64,000 nucleotides of DNA from Fragilaria radians (taxonomy: Eukaryota > Bacillariophyta > Fragilariophyceae > Fragilariales > Fragilariaceae): NCBI GenBank assembly GCA_900642245.1, contig CAAAJI010000019.1, positions 1 to 64,000 of the forward strand, in the 5' to 3' direction. The position numbers were made by a program, and so were the translations under genes. Below are positions 1-11,066 of this stretch, piece after piece. Every line of letters begins with the position of its first letter. Position 1 is the stretch's first letter. The notes under the pieces are model-generated. The model was given only the letters and a program-made list of their open reading frames with translations, was not told where the DNA came from and ran no database searches.

Positions 1-587
1 CTAAGGATCAAGAAGCAAATCCCTAACACATAAGGTTGTAAGCAATAACAGTTTAATAACAAAATATTATACTAAGAGATGTGTGTGTGTACCGGTGTAA
101 GAAGATGTCCTGTACCGTTAGTGCATAGTCAATAGTAGTAGGATCATCATATCCTTATATTGACTCATCTACCTATGGATAGCTACAAGTAAACTATTAT
201 ATTCTGTATTGAACAAAAGTTTACTATGGTTAACTTAGTGAGGCATAGCTATTGCTTATAAATGCAGAGTATTGTTATACAATCCAGGGCCGGATCTAAA
301 GTAAAACGGTTATAACAATGATGTAAGTAAAGATTTAAAATAGAAGACACCTCTTTAATTTTGAAGAGTTGAAGGTCTAAACTAATTTATCCTTATGGAT
401 AGCCAACTTGTCCTTATGGACAAGGTTGAAGCAGCTTGTCTAAACAGTTGGGAAGAAACTTAGAACAAGATTGCAAATCTTCAAGATTCATCAGGAAGAT
501 CTCTTGAGAACATCTCTTGAGAGAAGTTTCAAGATTAGACAAGACTAAGAGAACAAACAAAAAAATAGTTTATATTTTATTTGTGTC
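1..587. other. Gene-free stretch upstream of retrotransposon relic
   Basis: I see no coding region here. A short GT run lies near 81-91. The phrase TCCTTATGGA recurs near 391 and 412. The tract may be the decayed body of the retrotransposon whose integrase end starts near 588, but no other pol domain can be read. Confidence 0.4.
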
Positions 588-978
588 TACTTTCTATATC
601 TCACCGTAGAGCACAGTGTACTAAATGCTACACCAGCACAAATAGTCTTTGGACGAGACATGCTACTTGATTTATCTTTTGCTATTGAGTACAAAGAAAT
701 CAGAAAACGTAAACAAGAGGCCTCAGATGCCAACACACATAAAGAGAACTCAAAAAGAGTTAAGCATGAATATAAAGTAAATGATCAAGTATTGCGTTAC
801 AGAGGGATACTTCAACAAAAGGTAAGTCCAAAACGAGATGGACCGTATCAAAGAGTACGAGTTTTTTTTCAACGGCACCATTAAGATGCGGAAAGGAATC
901 CATATGCAGCGCATATCTATACGCAGATGCGTTCCGTATGTAATGGCACCGTTAGAGGAAGCGAATGTCGTAAGGTAA
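588..978 (+). pseudogene. LTR-retrotransposon integrase C-terminal relic (frameshifted)
   Basis: The frame from about 588 reads into an integrase-type segment with ATPAQIVFGRDM, followed by a basic stretch containing HKENSKR and then HEYKVNDQVL and GPYQ. This order is typical of the integrase C-terminus of Ty3/gypsy-like polyproteins. The frame breaks in a run of eight T at 862-869. The neighbouring frame then carries the usual ending (NGTIKMRKGI ... ISIRRCVPY) and stops at 976-978. No reverse transcriptase, RNase H or clear LTR is visible, so this is a 5'-truncated dead copy. The superfamily is inferred from motif style; a copia-type origin cannot be excluded. Confidence 0.7.
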
Positions 979-2479
979 GCACATGCATAAATATTCAGGT
1001 TTTTTTATAAGATTTAAGGAAAACTCTAGCTAATAATAAGTTCTTCTATTTAGGAGTTAAGATCTAAAGGAGAGAAACTATTAATAGGCTTTCTATTTAG
1101 ATATTAAAAGAGAAACCTATAATCAAGTTTCCTCTTTAAACAAAAGGAACAGCAATGAATCTTTGTTGGGAAAATCCAAAAGTTCTCTTCAATCAGAACT
1201 TTCTTTATTCTAGATTCTAGAATGATTACTCTTTCCTATAATAATTGGTTTATTGCTATTTTTGCATTTCTTTTATTTATTTCTTTTCTACATTGATTTT
1301 GTCTTGTCAATGGTTAAGGACGGGAGTAATGTCCAAAATGAGACATTATAAAGGGCAAAATCACTAGGAAATGTCTTGTGAGTCATAAAAACACATTTCA
1401 GCAATTCGATTTCACTTCAGTAGGTCATTGTCTTATTTTTCACCAATGCTTTTGCATATCCATTCCGACAAAGCCATTTGTTGGGCAATATCTGTAAGCA
1501 ACCTCACAAAGGTGTCACATGGGAAGATAACAGGACTCTGATGGCTCAAAAGCTAAAGGGCAAAGTCTAATATCAGAATGCTCTTTTCAACTGCAAATTG
1601 AAGGGTAGATTCGTGGGAATAAGCACCTGGTAAAATACTCCTTTGTGAATTCTCAACTCCTAGACACTGTGGGTAAAACTTATTCATGCCATGAATCAGC
1701 AAAGGCATACGTATCTGTCAATGGCACATTTCCCAAGAACCCTCATTTGTTTATAGGTTGGAAGGCATGAATAATGTGATACTAAGAAACACTACTTGTA
1801 CTTATCAAGGATATTGAACTTATCATGCAAGCAGCTTATCTATGATTGTGCCCATAAGAATGCCTTTTGTCTAAGCATCATTATTGTAGATCTCATTCAA
1901 CTAGGTAAATTTCCAGACAGAAAACAATTGATATTTTCATTAGAAGGTAACGCATTAACTTTACAACAGAAAGTTTAAAAGTATATCCTACTGCTAATGA
2001 GTATTTTATTGTAAAGTATCATAAAGCCTAAGGCCATGTAAACTTCAATATACTCTAGTACATTCCAATGATATAGTTGTGTTTCTTAAGTGTTGTTATG
2101 CGACACATTGACACTGTCACTTGACGCGTGGTCACAAATGTGATTCCGCGCGATGATATATTAGCTTGAAGCTCAGTCTTGCCTCATGAACATGCTACAC
2201 TAAACATTTGTTGGCAGATGTACGCATCAACTGTAAGTAAAAGTGAATACTACAAAATTTGCAGGAGAGCTTGGATGTGTCGCTACCAAACAACACACTC
2301 TCTGGTTACAACTGTTTCCCTGTATTGAAAGCGTTCTGATATACGTGTCATAGAATATTGACTTTCTTTTACTATCTTGATAATCTTGTGATTCATATGA
2401 TGTCTAATGAGATCATAACAATAGTCTATGGACTTTGATTTCTTACATATATTTTTATTTTACAGAAAAAGGATACCCA
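979..2479. other. Gene-free stretch, possible LTR remains
   Basis: No convincing gene is present. A purine-rich AAAGGAGAGAAA tract near 1067 lies about 90 bp past the integrase stop, where a polypurine tract would be expected, but I could not find a matching pair of LTRs. A 60-codon frame at 1796-1978 has no recognisable features and is probably chance. Confidence 0.35.
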
Positions 2480-5400
2480 TTAAAAATTCTCTAAACAGGC
2501 TTCGTAATGATGTGTGATCAATAGATTGTCGCTGTTTCCCGCAGTTCTTGTCCTCGAATCCATGATTTCCTGAACTTTATGACTATAATTCATAAGCTGT
2601 GAAAGGACATCAGTATGACTCGCGCTCAAAGTTTCATTGTCTTCGATTTGTGTGAAATAGTTTATGATTCCTTTGATGGCCCAAAATGCGGTTTCAGCAA
2701 TTAAAAAATCATCTTCTACAAACATTCGAATGCCAATCAGTGCAGCTTTCTCATTTTCTTTTCTCAGTAAGTAGTTTTGGATTAAAACTGTGTCTAGACG
2801 CTGCATTTGACCAACTGGCTCAATGTCATTAAACAGGGCGTGCCTTGGCGCTTTCAGACCCATTTGCAACTCTCTTTTGGCGTCCTCGATGAGCTCCTCT
2901 ACATTCCAAAAATCTTCATATCCCAAGGATATCAATTCATGCATTCCCTTTATCCTTCGAAGTAGTAAGTCAAAATATACGTTGCTGTTACCTTTGAAGC
3001 CTTGATGATCCCCATTATCGACAACTTCACGATCCATATCTTTGGCTGTGAAAAGATCCAAAGTAGCTTGTTTTTCCGCATTTTCTGGCTCTGGATGATC
3101 CCCTTTGACAGTGAACAGAAATATTGCTCGATTGAAGTACCGATTTGAAAGTTGCTGCATGAAAACTAAGTAATTTGTGGACCATCCCTCATCATTATTT
3201 ATCTCTTCTAAGGCTGCTTCTCCTTGGTCGATAGCACATTTGAAGTAACTTTCTCCAAGACTTATAATATCCAGTAATGATAAGCCATACAAATTAGAAG
3301 TCTCGACAGTTTTCAACTCTCTATACATGGAGAGCATCGTATTTCCGAGATTATTATTTGAAATTCCAATTGCCTTTTTATTGTCAAGACGTGAAAAGAG
3401 TTGAAGTGCTTTTTTTGTCGTTTCATACGCAGTTTTCAAGTCACCAGAATATAAGGCAATGTTTCCAACCAACAAGGCTGTACGCAGTCGCCTCAGGGTA
3501 TCAAGAACTGTCGTTAAATCTTTGGAACCGCCTTGGATATCAAAAGAGTCTCCTCCCGATGATTCTTTTTTAATATGTTTGATGCGTTTCCTCAGATCAA
3601 AAAATCGATGCACAATTGAAGAAGCTATTTTGGTGCACAAGAAAGTAAATGAACAAATAATAATTGAAATAAAAGATACTAGGACAATTGTACCGATCAG
3701 CCAGAACCTTTCCATTTCCTTTGTTACAGAGGAAAGGGTACGATGTAACCCTGTTATGGGTAGTCCAAGGCCGATAGAAAAAATCGCAGTGTGAAACTTG
3801 GTCACGCCACTGCTAAGGTCACTATTCCTTTCTTGCCGAAAGCTTTGAACTTCGATGGGGGCAAAAGTCCAGAAAACTGAATCTGTTTCACCGCTTTCGT
3901 TGGTCCTATTGAATGATGTAGAGCTGGATTTCCCAGCTCGCATATCTTGTATTGCTTCTTTGAATTCTAGAAGGTTCTGGCAGCTCTGTTCATTAGAACT
4001 TTCGCACGTATCATATGGTAACAGAAACTGCTCTAGGGCAAACTTTTCATCCGATTTGAGAGCAGTTTTAAGGTCGAAATTGGGAGCAACAATAGTTTCG
4101 ATTCCTGAATTAAACATGCCGATGGAAATCATTGCGGAAAAAACTCCATCTCTGTTACTAGTTTCATTTTGAGTCATTGATTTTAAGATGGGAGCAATTG
4201 AAAAGTCTACAGAGATTTGACCAAAATAAGTTTCTGCATCCTCTAACGGCAAAACATATGTTTGTCCAATGTTAAAACCATCTGCGAAAAGATAAGGAGG
4301 GGTGACATGCAATGGGTCATTTTTCTTGTCGTCATGAAGTTTAGCATTAACATACCAAGGTCGGCATCTTGGATCATATCCGAACTTTCCAGTTGGGCAG
4401 AGAGTTGGATTCAAGCCTGCAGCAGTTGCGTCATTCATAACTCGAGATGGAAACGGATAAGCGTGTGCGCATCCCGAGTAACCAGAATGAAGTCCATTTG
4501 ATTCAAGGGATGTATAGCTGTATGTTCCTTTTGCTACACTCCTCTCCTTATAGTTGAATAAAGGAATCTGGACTGTAGATTGGCTGGAAATTTTCTTAAG
4601 AGAGCCAAATAAGGTATTTTCATCGCTAGAGCTAAGAGCCCCAGGTATCATTCTCCAATCTTTCCACCACAAAGTGGTTTCTGGTGAATATGACGTATTG
4701 GGAAAAGTTGTAAAATTAATGTCTCCGTTAGGCCATGTGTCTTGTTTCGAACTAAACCACCATAAATTTTGCAAGTATCGAACATCCGATGTGTAGTTTA
4801 AACACTGCAAAATCGTTAAATATTCTTTGCCATTTTGCCATTCACAATCGCAGGGAGTATTCGTTCTATTCAGCACAAATGGACAGAAAAGATTATCTTT
4901 ACATTCCTCGGCTGCTGTGACGATTTTGGTAATCATATTTGAGTTATGAAGTGCACCGAAGAACAACCAACCAGAAATTCTGCTCAGCACAAAAACATCT
5001 CGGGCCGCTGAAGCAATCACCATGGAAGCAAATTTGGCCTTGGCTTTAAGAAGAACAGTGGATGAATGCTTTTCAAAGCCAATGATTGAAGCTTTTACTG
5101 TTTCTATTAGCCTGGGAAATTCATTCGAAATATTGAATGTTACATATATGGCAATAACAAGCATGGCTAAAAGCAATGGCAATGCGATTGAGGAAAGAAT
5201 CCACCAAAAGAGAGGCGATGAAAATCGCTTGAGCTCTTCCAGCTTGTATACTTCTTGATTAGAGTTCGTATTCGGAGCAAAGATCACGTCCAATGGTTTG
5301 TAAATGGGTCCAAGATGAATTCTTCTCAATTCAGAAGCACAATCAGATTTTCCAACCAAACCATTTCGATAAAGAAGAATGTCGCTGTTGTCCAACCGCT

Positions 5401-7333
5401 TTCGATATAGAAGCTCCGATATGCTGGTCAGATTAAAGTCATTTTTCAGTTCAACATCTTTGTGCACATGTAACTTCGCTATCCCACTACCAGAAAACTC
5501 TTGGATCAATAACTGGAAATCATGGACAAGTGACGAAATTTCCGTCCTTTTAGGCCAAATGACAATTGGTTCGAAGATTTTATCCGAACATGACGCTTGT
5601 TTGTTCGAGCCCATAGTCTCAAAGATTTGTCGACTTACTCTATTCATCCATTGCAAAGGCTTTGTCAAATATCGAGAGACAATAGTGATGCAAAGAATAA
5701 TAAACATAAAGCAAGTAAGAACTGAAATGAGAATGGTTCTAACCATTAGAGAGACTCTTTTATCAACTTCAGCATTCAAGGAGTTGATGTCAGCAAACAC
5801 CTCAGATGCTTCCCTCCTAAGCACAATGGCAAAGTCGGGTGTATAATCCGCGTCGTAGTCCGCTGGAGGGGTGGGCACTGGATATAGGACAAAAGCACTG
5901 TGGTTCTGCATAATCACGTGATCATATGATGAATAATTCAAATTATCACTGTACGTCTCCATGAAGCGAGTTCTTAACACTTTAGTTATTAGCGTGTCGT
6001 CAGAGGTATTGATTTCGCTCTGGAACCATGGATTCAAAGAGGTCCATCTCGAGCTTGCAACCAGGGAGCTATCGTTCCATCGTATTAATTGCACTTCTGC
6101 TGGATCAGATGTCTTGAGCTTGGTTAACTCCTGAGCAAATGCTTGAATCGGTATATCCAGCAGTGTACATGCGATGAATTCATTTGTAATTCTATCATAC
6201 ACTGCTTTTCCGAATGTAAGTACAGTTTGGTCTGGGGTGAAGGCATCTACATAAGGTCCAAATATATGAACTTGTGTTGGATTTAAGGCTTGTTGTGAAC
6301 ACCAAGGACGTTCAAGAGGGTTGTAAAATCCAGTTTCCACAACTTCACCTGCTGGATGGCAGCGATTTATCATTTCCTTTGTGCCAATAGTTCTGTTCGA
6401 ATCTAATGGATTGGGGAGAAGTAGCCAGTCGCAGCCATCTGAAATATACGTGTTTGAATTGTTTATTGGGACTGTTGGATACAATACGACACAACCAGCA
6501 CCAGAGTTTGCGAAGAAAATTCCAATTCTAAGGGCATCATTGGAAGCCTCAAACAAAGGCTTCAGTATAGCTGTCGCATAATCCGATACTTTTCGATGAA
6601 TCGACAGAAATGTGGATGTAGGAGAGATACTTCCTCCTGTAGATATTTCATTATTTGCAGATGTGCAGTTGAAAAGAAAACCAATTCGCTTTCTGTCCAA
6701 AACATCGGGGTTACATGACCCTTGAAAGCGAATAGAGGCAATTCCAGCGTTACTACTCTTACTGGCATTCCAGATTCCTCCATGATGCAATTCCTCATCT
6801 GAAGATATAAGCTCCCAATCCAACGGAATCAGCTCTTTTGAAGAAATAGGATACTTGTTTACCCCAGTTATCATGTCAAGAAAAGGAACAAGAGAATCGT
6901 CTTCGTAATCACGGTGATTTGGATATCCAACGAAACGATCTCGTGTTAGCTCTACCAAAATTGCAGGAAATCCATAATTGTGATCCAAAGAAGATGTCAC
7001 ACTTTCTGCCAAAACTGCCGATAACTTCAGTATCCTCTCCAAAGTCTGGTTCTCCAAATCAAGATTTGAGAGACTTTTCACTCTCTCTCCACATAGAACA
7101 AAGACGGAAGCTGCAGCAATCGCAAAAATAACTAGACTCAGTGCGCTGATAGTCCCAAACGAAAAAAGAAGTTGATTCCTTATTGTTAGTTTTGGATGCA
7201 AACAAGTTGCAGAGAGCCATTGACTTAATAGGTTACCTCTTCCAGCGCTCTGAGCAACCATATTAAGCTCTAATTCCACTCTGTCCTTGCTGCTTAAGGA
7301 GTCCCCAGCGACAAAACTATTCGTCATTGTCAC
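2480..7333 (-). CDS. Double-Cache, four-TM receptor with TPR tail (copy A)
   Basis: This uninterrupted 1617-residue frame encodes a large membrane receptor-like protein. Hydrophobic segments lie near residues 56-81, 529-553, 709-733 and 1211-1235. The two large loops (about 84-528 and 734-1210) are Cys-rich and N-glycosylation-rich. Each carries the Cache hallmark: YNPLERPWC near 337 and YDPRCRPWY near 986. After TM2 the phrase RYLTKPLQW resembles the start of a HAMP linker, and a similar helical linker follows TM4. The cytoplasmic tail (from about 1285) contains TPR-like helices such as GNIALYSGDLKTAYETTKKAL. No kinase, cyclase, phosphodiesterase or methyl-accepting region is visible, so output is probably through protein-protein contacts. 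Copy B at 11067 is a clear paralogue, often identical over long phrases. The ligand is unknown. The start MTMTN is the first Met of the frame; no introns are needed. Confidence 0.85.
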   Translation of the reverse strand: MTMTNSFVAGDSLSSKDRVELELNMVAQSAGRGNLLSQWLSATCLHPKLTIRNQLLFSFGTISALSLVIFAIAAASVFVLCGERVKSLSNLDLENQTLERILKLSAVLAESVTSSLDHNYGFPAILVELTRDRFVGYPNHRDYEDDSLVPFLDMITGVNKYPISSKELIPLDWELISSDEELHHGGIWNASKSSNAGIASIRFQGSCNPDVLDRKRIGFLFNCTSANNEISTGGSISPTSTFLSIHRKVSDYATAILKPLFEASNDALRIGIFFANSGAGCVVLYPTVPINNSNTYISDGCDWLLLPNPLDSNRTIGTKEMINRCHPAGEVVETGFYNPLERPWCSQQALNPTQVHIFGPYVDAFTPDQTVLTFGKAVYDRITNEFIACTLLDIPIQAFAQELTKLKTSDPAEVQLIRWNDSSLVASSRWTSLNPWFQSEINTSDDTLITKVLRTRFMETYSDNLNYSSYDHVIMQNHSAFVLYPVPTPPADYDADYTPDFAIVLRREASEVFADINSLNAEVDKRVSLMVRTILISVLTCFMFIILCITIVSRYLTKPLQWMNRVSRQIFETMGSNKQASCSDKIFEPIVIWPKRTEISSLVHDFQLLIQEFSGSGIAKLHVHKDVELKNDFNLTSISELLYRKRLDNSDILLYRNGLVGKSDCASELRRIHLGPIYKPLDVIFAPNTNSNQEVYKLEELKRFSSPLFWWILSSIALPLLLAMLVIAIYVTFNISNEFPRLIETVKASIIGFEKHSSTVLLKAKAKFASMVIASAARDVFVLSRISGWLFFGALHNSNMITKIVTAAEECKDNLFCPFVLNRTNTPCDCEWQNGKEYLTILQCLNYTSDVRYLQNLWWFSSKQDTWPNGDINFTTFPNTSYSPETTLWWKDWRMIPGALSSSDENTLFGSLKKISSQSTVQIPLFNYKERSVAKGTYSYTSLESNGLHSGYSGCAHAYPFPSRVMNDATAAGLNPTLCPTGKFGYDPRCRPWYVNAKLHDDKKNDPLHVTPPYLFADGFNIGQTYVLPLEDAETYFGQISVDFSIAPILKSMTQNETSNRDGVFSAMISIGMFNSGIETIVAPNFDLKTALKSDEKFALEQFLLPYDTCESSNEQSCQNLLEFKEAIQDMRAGKSSSTSFNRTNESGETDSVFWTFAPIEVQSFRQERNSDLSSGVTKFHTAIFSIGLGLPITGLHRTLSSVTKEMERFWLIGTIVLVSFISIIICSFTFLCTKIASSIVHRFFDLRKRIKHIKKESSGGDSFDIQGGSKDLTTVLDTLRRLRTALLVGNIALYSGDLKTAYETTKKALQLFSRLDNKKAIGISNNNLGNTMLSMYRELKTVETSNLYGLSLLDIISLGESYFKCAIDQGEAALEEINNDEGWSTNYLVFMQQLSNRYFNRAIFLFTVKGDHPEPENAEKQATLDLFTAKDMDREVVDNGDHQGFKGNSNVYFDLLLRRIKGMHELISLGYEDFWNVEELIEDAKRELQMGLKAPRHALFNDIEPVGQMQRLDTVLIQNYLLRKENEKAALIGIRMFVEDDFLIAETAFWAIKGIINYFTQIEDNETLSASHTDVLSQLMNYSHKVQEIMDSRTRTAGNSDNLLITHHYEACLENF

Positions 7334-10300
7334 AACGTTCCCCGAATCTTCGGATTGTAAATTGCAAAAACGGTTCTTTACTAGTTTCGGAAATGTATAC
7401 TATATCATTCCCGTTTCCGTGTTCATAGTAGGAAAAAATGTCAATCTCCGACATGAAACGCTGTTTTTCTTTAATAGGGCGATTTAGAGACCTTTCATTA
7501 TAAGTGTGTTAATATATATTTTTTTGGACGCTAATGTTACAAGTTTTTCCGCCTGAACTAAACTAGTGTTTCTGAAGCACTAATTTGACGTAAGCCTTCG
7601 AATGAGAGTTAGTTTCGACTGGATACCTTCAAATTCCAGTGGTTAAAATTTGACTTCATTCTACTGATTTCCATTTCCTAACGCCATATAATAACACTTG
7701 AGTATATGTAAGAGAGAAATGGTTATTCCTGAGCTTAAGCATTGTCATCAATCATTCGATATCAAGGATTGCATTTAACTTTTCAAAATTATATAAATTA
7801 TTTGCAATTTGCAGTCAGCATTGCCTCAATTTTGAAAGCACTGGTAAGGTCAAGGTAATAAGACATTAATGCATGATCGTAACATTAGGAGTCTTAGTGG
7901 AATAAGAAAGAGTTGGAATCCTTATCAATTTACAGGCACAAGGATTCAATAAAATAATTAACCGTTAGACTCCAGGATTTCAAGCGTCATGTACTATCAG
8001 ACATGCCGAGACTTGTCCAGATTTCATTCAAGACAAGGTTTTAGCCTTAGTGTTTTGGTAGATGTGTTATGAGGGGAAAAGCAGCAAACCTAGGATTATG
8101 AACATTATTGTGTGCACCTAACATTGATACACCACACGATTCATTTGCGTGAATGTAAAAAGGGTGGTATCCTAGATATGCTCCAAGCTTGCATTTTTTG
8201 GCCATTATGATGCCAATTCTTTAAACAACTTACAACTCAAGTACTCATTACAAATCGAGAACAAGAATGAAGGTTAGAGATAGTGTGGGATACCTTCTAA
8301 TGGCACGTGCTTTCATACGTTGCTCCATAATAGTATCATCAATCAAGTCATAATCTTGTTAACAGTACATAATTCTTCGAAGGGATTGTTCGTTAGATGA
8401 ATTTTAGCAAGGTTACACCTCCAAAGGTCAATATTCCGGAAGAGACTTTCCAGAATTCCAAAAGTGACATCAGACTAGGAAAATGCCGTATGTCCAATCT
8501 CAGGAAATAAATGCATCGATGCTGAGCGCCTAATTCATGAAGCACTGATCATCCAACCTGAAGCTAAGAGTGTTTGAAGATATTTCTCGCGATAAGCCAG
8601 GACAATCACAAAACTAATTTCTATGTGAGAAAAGGGGATTTAGTTCTTCCTAAAACCCAATTACATAAGAGTAAATCTGTAACGTGCCTATCTTGAGGAG
8701 CGCCTTTGTGCGACATGTACTTATTGAGCCAATTCCATCCAAACTAGAAAATTAATCATTAAGTTAAACTATCAAGTCAAGATTAAGGCAGATAAATCTT
8801 TGATCCAAAAATGTTTAACCATAATGCTTAGGGCTATTTCCTTCCAATCTATGGAAAGCATACTAAAGGAAAAGCAAATAGAAATACTCTCTATGTCGTA
8901 TAGCAAACACGTCTTTTTGGATGTCATCATCCTACCACTTGTAGCTAAGGCAACAATTGATACACTGAACACATAAACTTGAGATACATTCTTATAGTTT
9001 CTCAGAAAAACTCAGAGTAAGATGTCATGTTATCATGTTGAGAATTTGATGAAATATTCTTTTGATAGAATTCTTATGTAACATGAATAGGTATCTTAAA
9101 CTCTTTTTATTCTCAAATTAGTTGTCATCAGTTCGCATAGCCTTGGAATTCTTCTTATTTTTTTCTACTATTTTCCATAGCCAGTTGTCATATCGCTGAT
9201 TTCACTTTTTTCATCCTTTTTACTATCAACAATATACAAAATGTAAAGGAATGAATGTCTGTAGCGGTATTGTGCCTTCCTAAGCACTAACGAATTTGAA
9301 CCTTTAAGTTGTGGCCTTCTCCCCTTTGCCGTGTTTCAAGTTGGACGCTGTCTTACATGAGTCCAGGTTTCACCATTCTACAAATCATTCCTTAGTATGA
9401 ATAATACAAACTTTACCATCCTTAACAACATTGTTCTCACATGCCTCAATGCATACATTCTTGAGAATGTAATATCATTTAGTAACGCTAACTTCAATTA
9501 ACTCTAATTTACAGAGACATCTTGTATCAATTTGCAATCAAATTTCCTCTACCTTTACCTTGGTAGACCGGAATTTGAATCGTCAAATACATGACATTCC
9601 GCTTTGAAAACAAATAGTAACGACCTGAATTGTCTCATAAGTTCTTTTGTGATACAAACCTTAATGTAATGCAAATTGTTTAATGGAATCTGAATCATCT
9701 CTTTTTGCCTTGTTTCAATTCCATACCATCTATGTGACAGAAGCTCTTTATTGAAACACCGACAGAACAGTGTCCAATACATTCCTAAATCAACTAAAGT
9801 GAGGTCACGTCTACTCGCTCGAAATTTGAATGAAGACAAGGCAGACACGAGATGAATGCTATAAAGTTGGTATCCTTGGGCAGGTGCGAAAAAATGCCAG
9901 CACGCCCACATCTCTGTAAATGCAACACTTGTCGAATAATCCTCTTCGTATAAAGTTGTATGTAAATGTTAACACATGTTCGGCAACTGACATATTCTGA
10001 GTATTGCCGCTAGAATCAACACTTATCTCGCTCCTCAGTATTTAAGCTTTTTCCATTAATCAACTTTACTTTTAAACTATGTAATATCTACAAGTGATGC
10101 CTACTAAAACTGATTCTGAATGTTATCCCACAGTCATATTTTGCCAAAATAGTCCCAACCATGTAATCCTATTCTTGTGCCTTTCCAGAGAAAATAATTA
10201 TCAAATATGGAATGTCCGTCTTTAAATCTTACAGACTTGAAAACGGAACTTTCGAAACAATCGTTGTAAGAGCAACAAGTGTTTTTGAATAGACGTATGC

Positions 10301-11066
10301 CTAAAATTGACTAAACAAGTAACCTGGATGTGAACAAGGATCCAATAGTAATAATTTCCTCCTTTTATATTACAGTGCATCAATTATAATGTAGATTGAT
10401 CTAGTGGAAAATGAAGGGTATCCTGGAAAAGTGATATTTTAACACTAAAGTAACCATATGGTGCCAGTAAAAACTAAACTACGCAGCTCATAGAATTACT
10501 GAAAGCGCCCTATTTATTTGCTAATCTGATGCTTGTTGTTGTGGTCTTGCTCTTCTTTATAGTATGCACAAAGATGTAAAATGATATGATGATATCGTTT
10601 CAAATTCGACACCTAGGATTGAATCCCAAACTAGGATTTGCTCGTGTGAATTCTAGTTTTTCAGAATTCGTCAATAGTACTATACTATCATGACAATAAA
10701 TATTGAAGGTGAACGTAGTCGAACTAGTCATTCGCATAGTACATCCGATTAAATAGGCACCAACCAGAGAGCATTGTCAGAAGGAAGCCATAGTTCTTTT
10801 TTAGCCATTAAATAATACGGGGTACTTTCGTAAGGCTTGATGTTTACGACTTAGTTAGAAAGCAGATTTTCGTTGCTCGAAGTTTCTTGACAAAACGACA
10901 GCATCGAAATTGGAATTAAACGCGCTTTGGGGTCATTTGCTTTGCATGAGTTCCTCCGGATAGCAACCCACGTGTTTCTCCGACGTTATTTTCGACAATA
11001 CTTTTGCTGTTGGGTCATTAACAAATACGATTAATTTGATAAGGTGAAACTTCACACAAGTGTGCA
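7334..11066. other. 3.7-kb spacer between head-to-head receptor genes
   Basis: This spacer holds the 5' regions of both Cache receptor genes and no recognisable gene. A 118-codon frame on the minus strand (9555-9911) and a 66-codon frame (8772-8972) match nothing I know. Their composition is like the surroundings, so I treat them as chance. Confidence 0.4.

Noticed and set aside
1067..1400. 3' LTR of the retrotransposon after a purine tract
   Set aside because: No matching 5' LTR or TG...CA termini could be found within the window.
9555..9911. 118-codon minus-strand frame
   Set aside because: No signal, domain or repeat is seen, the base composition is like the gene-free surroundings, and no splice partners are visible.
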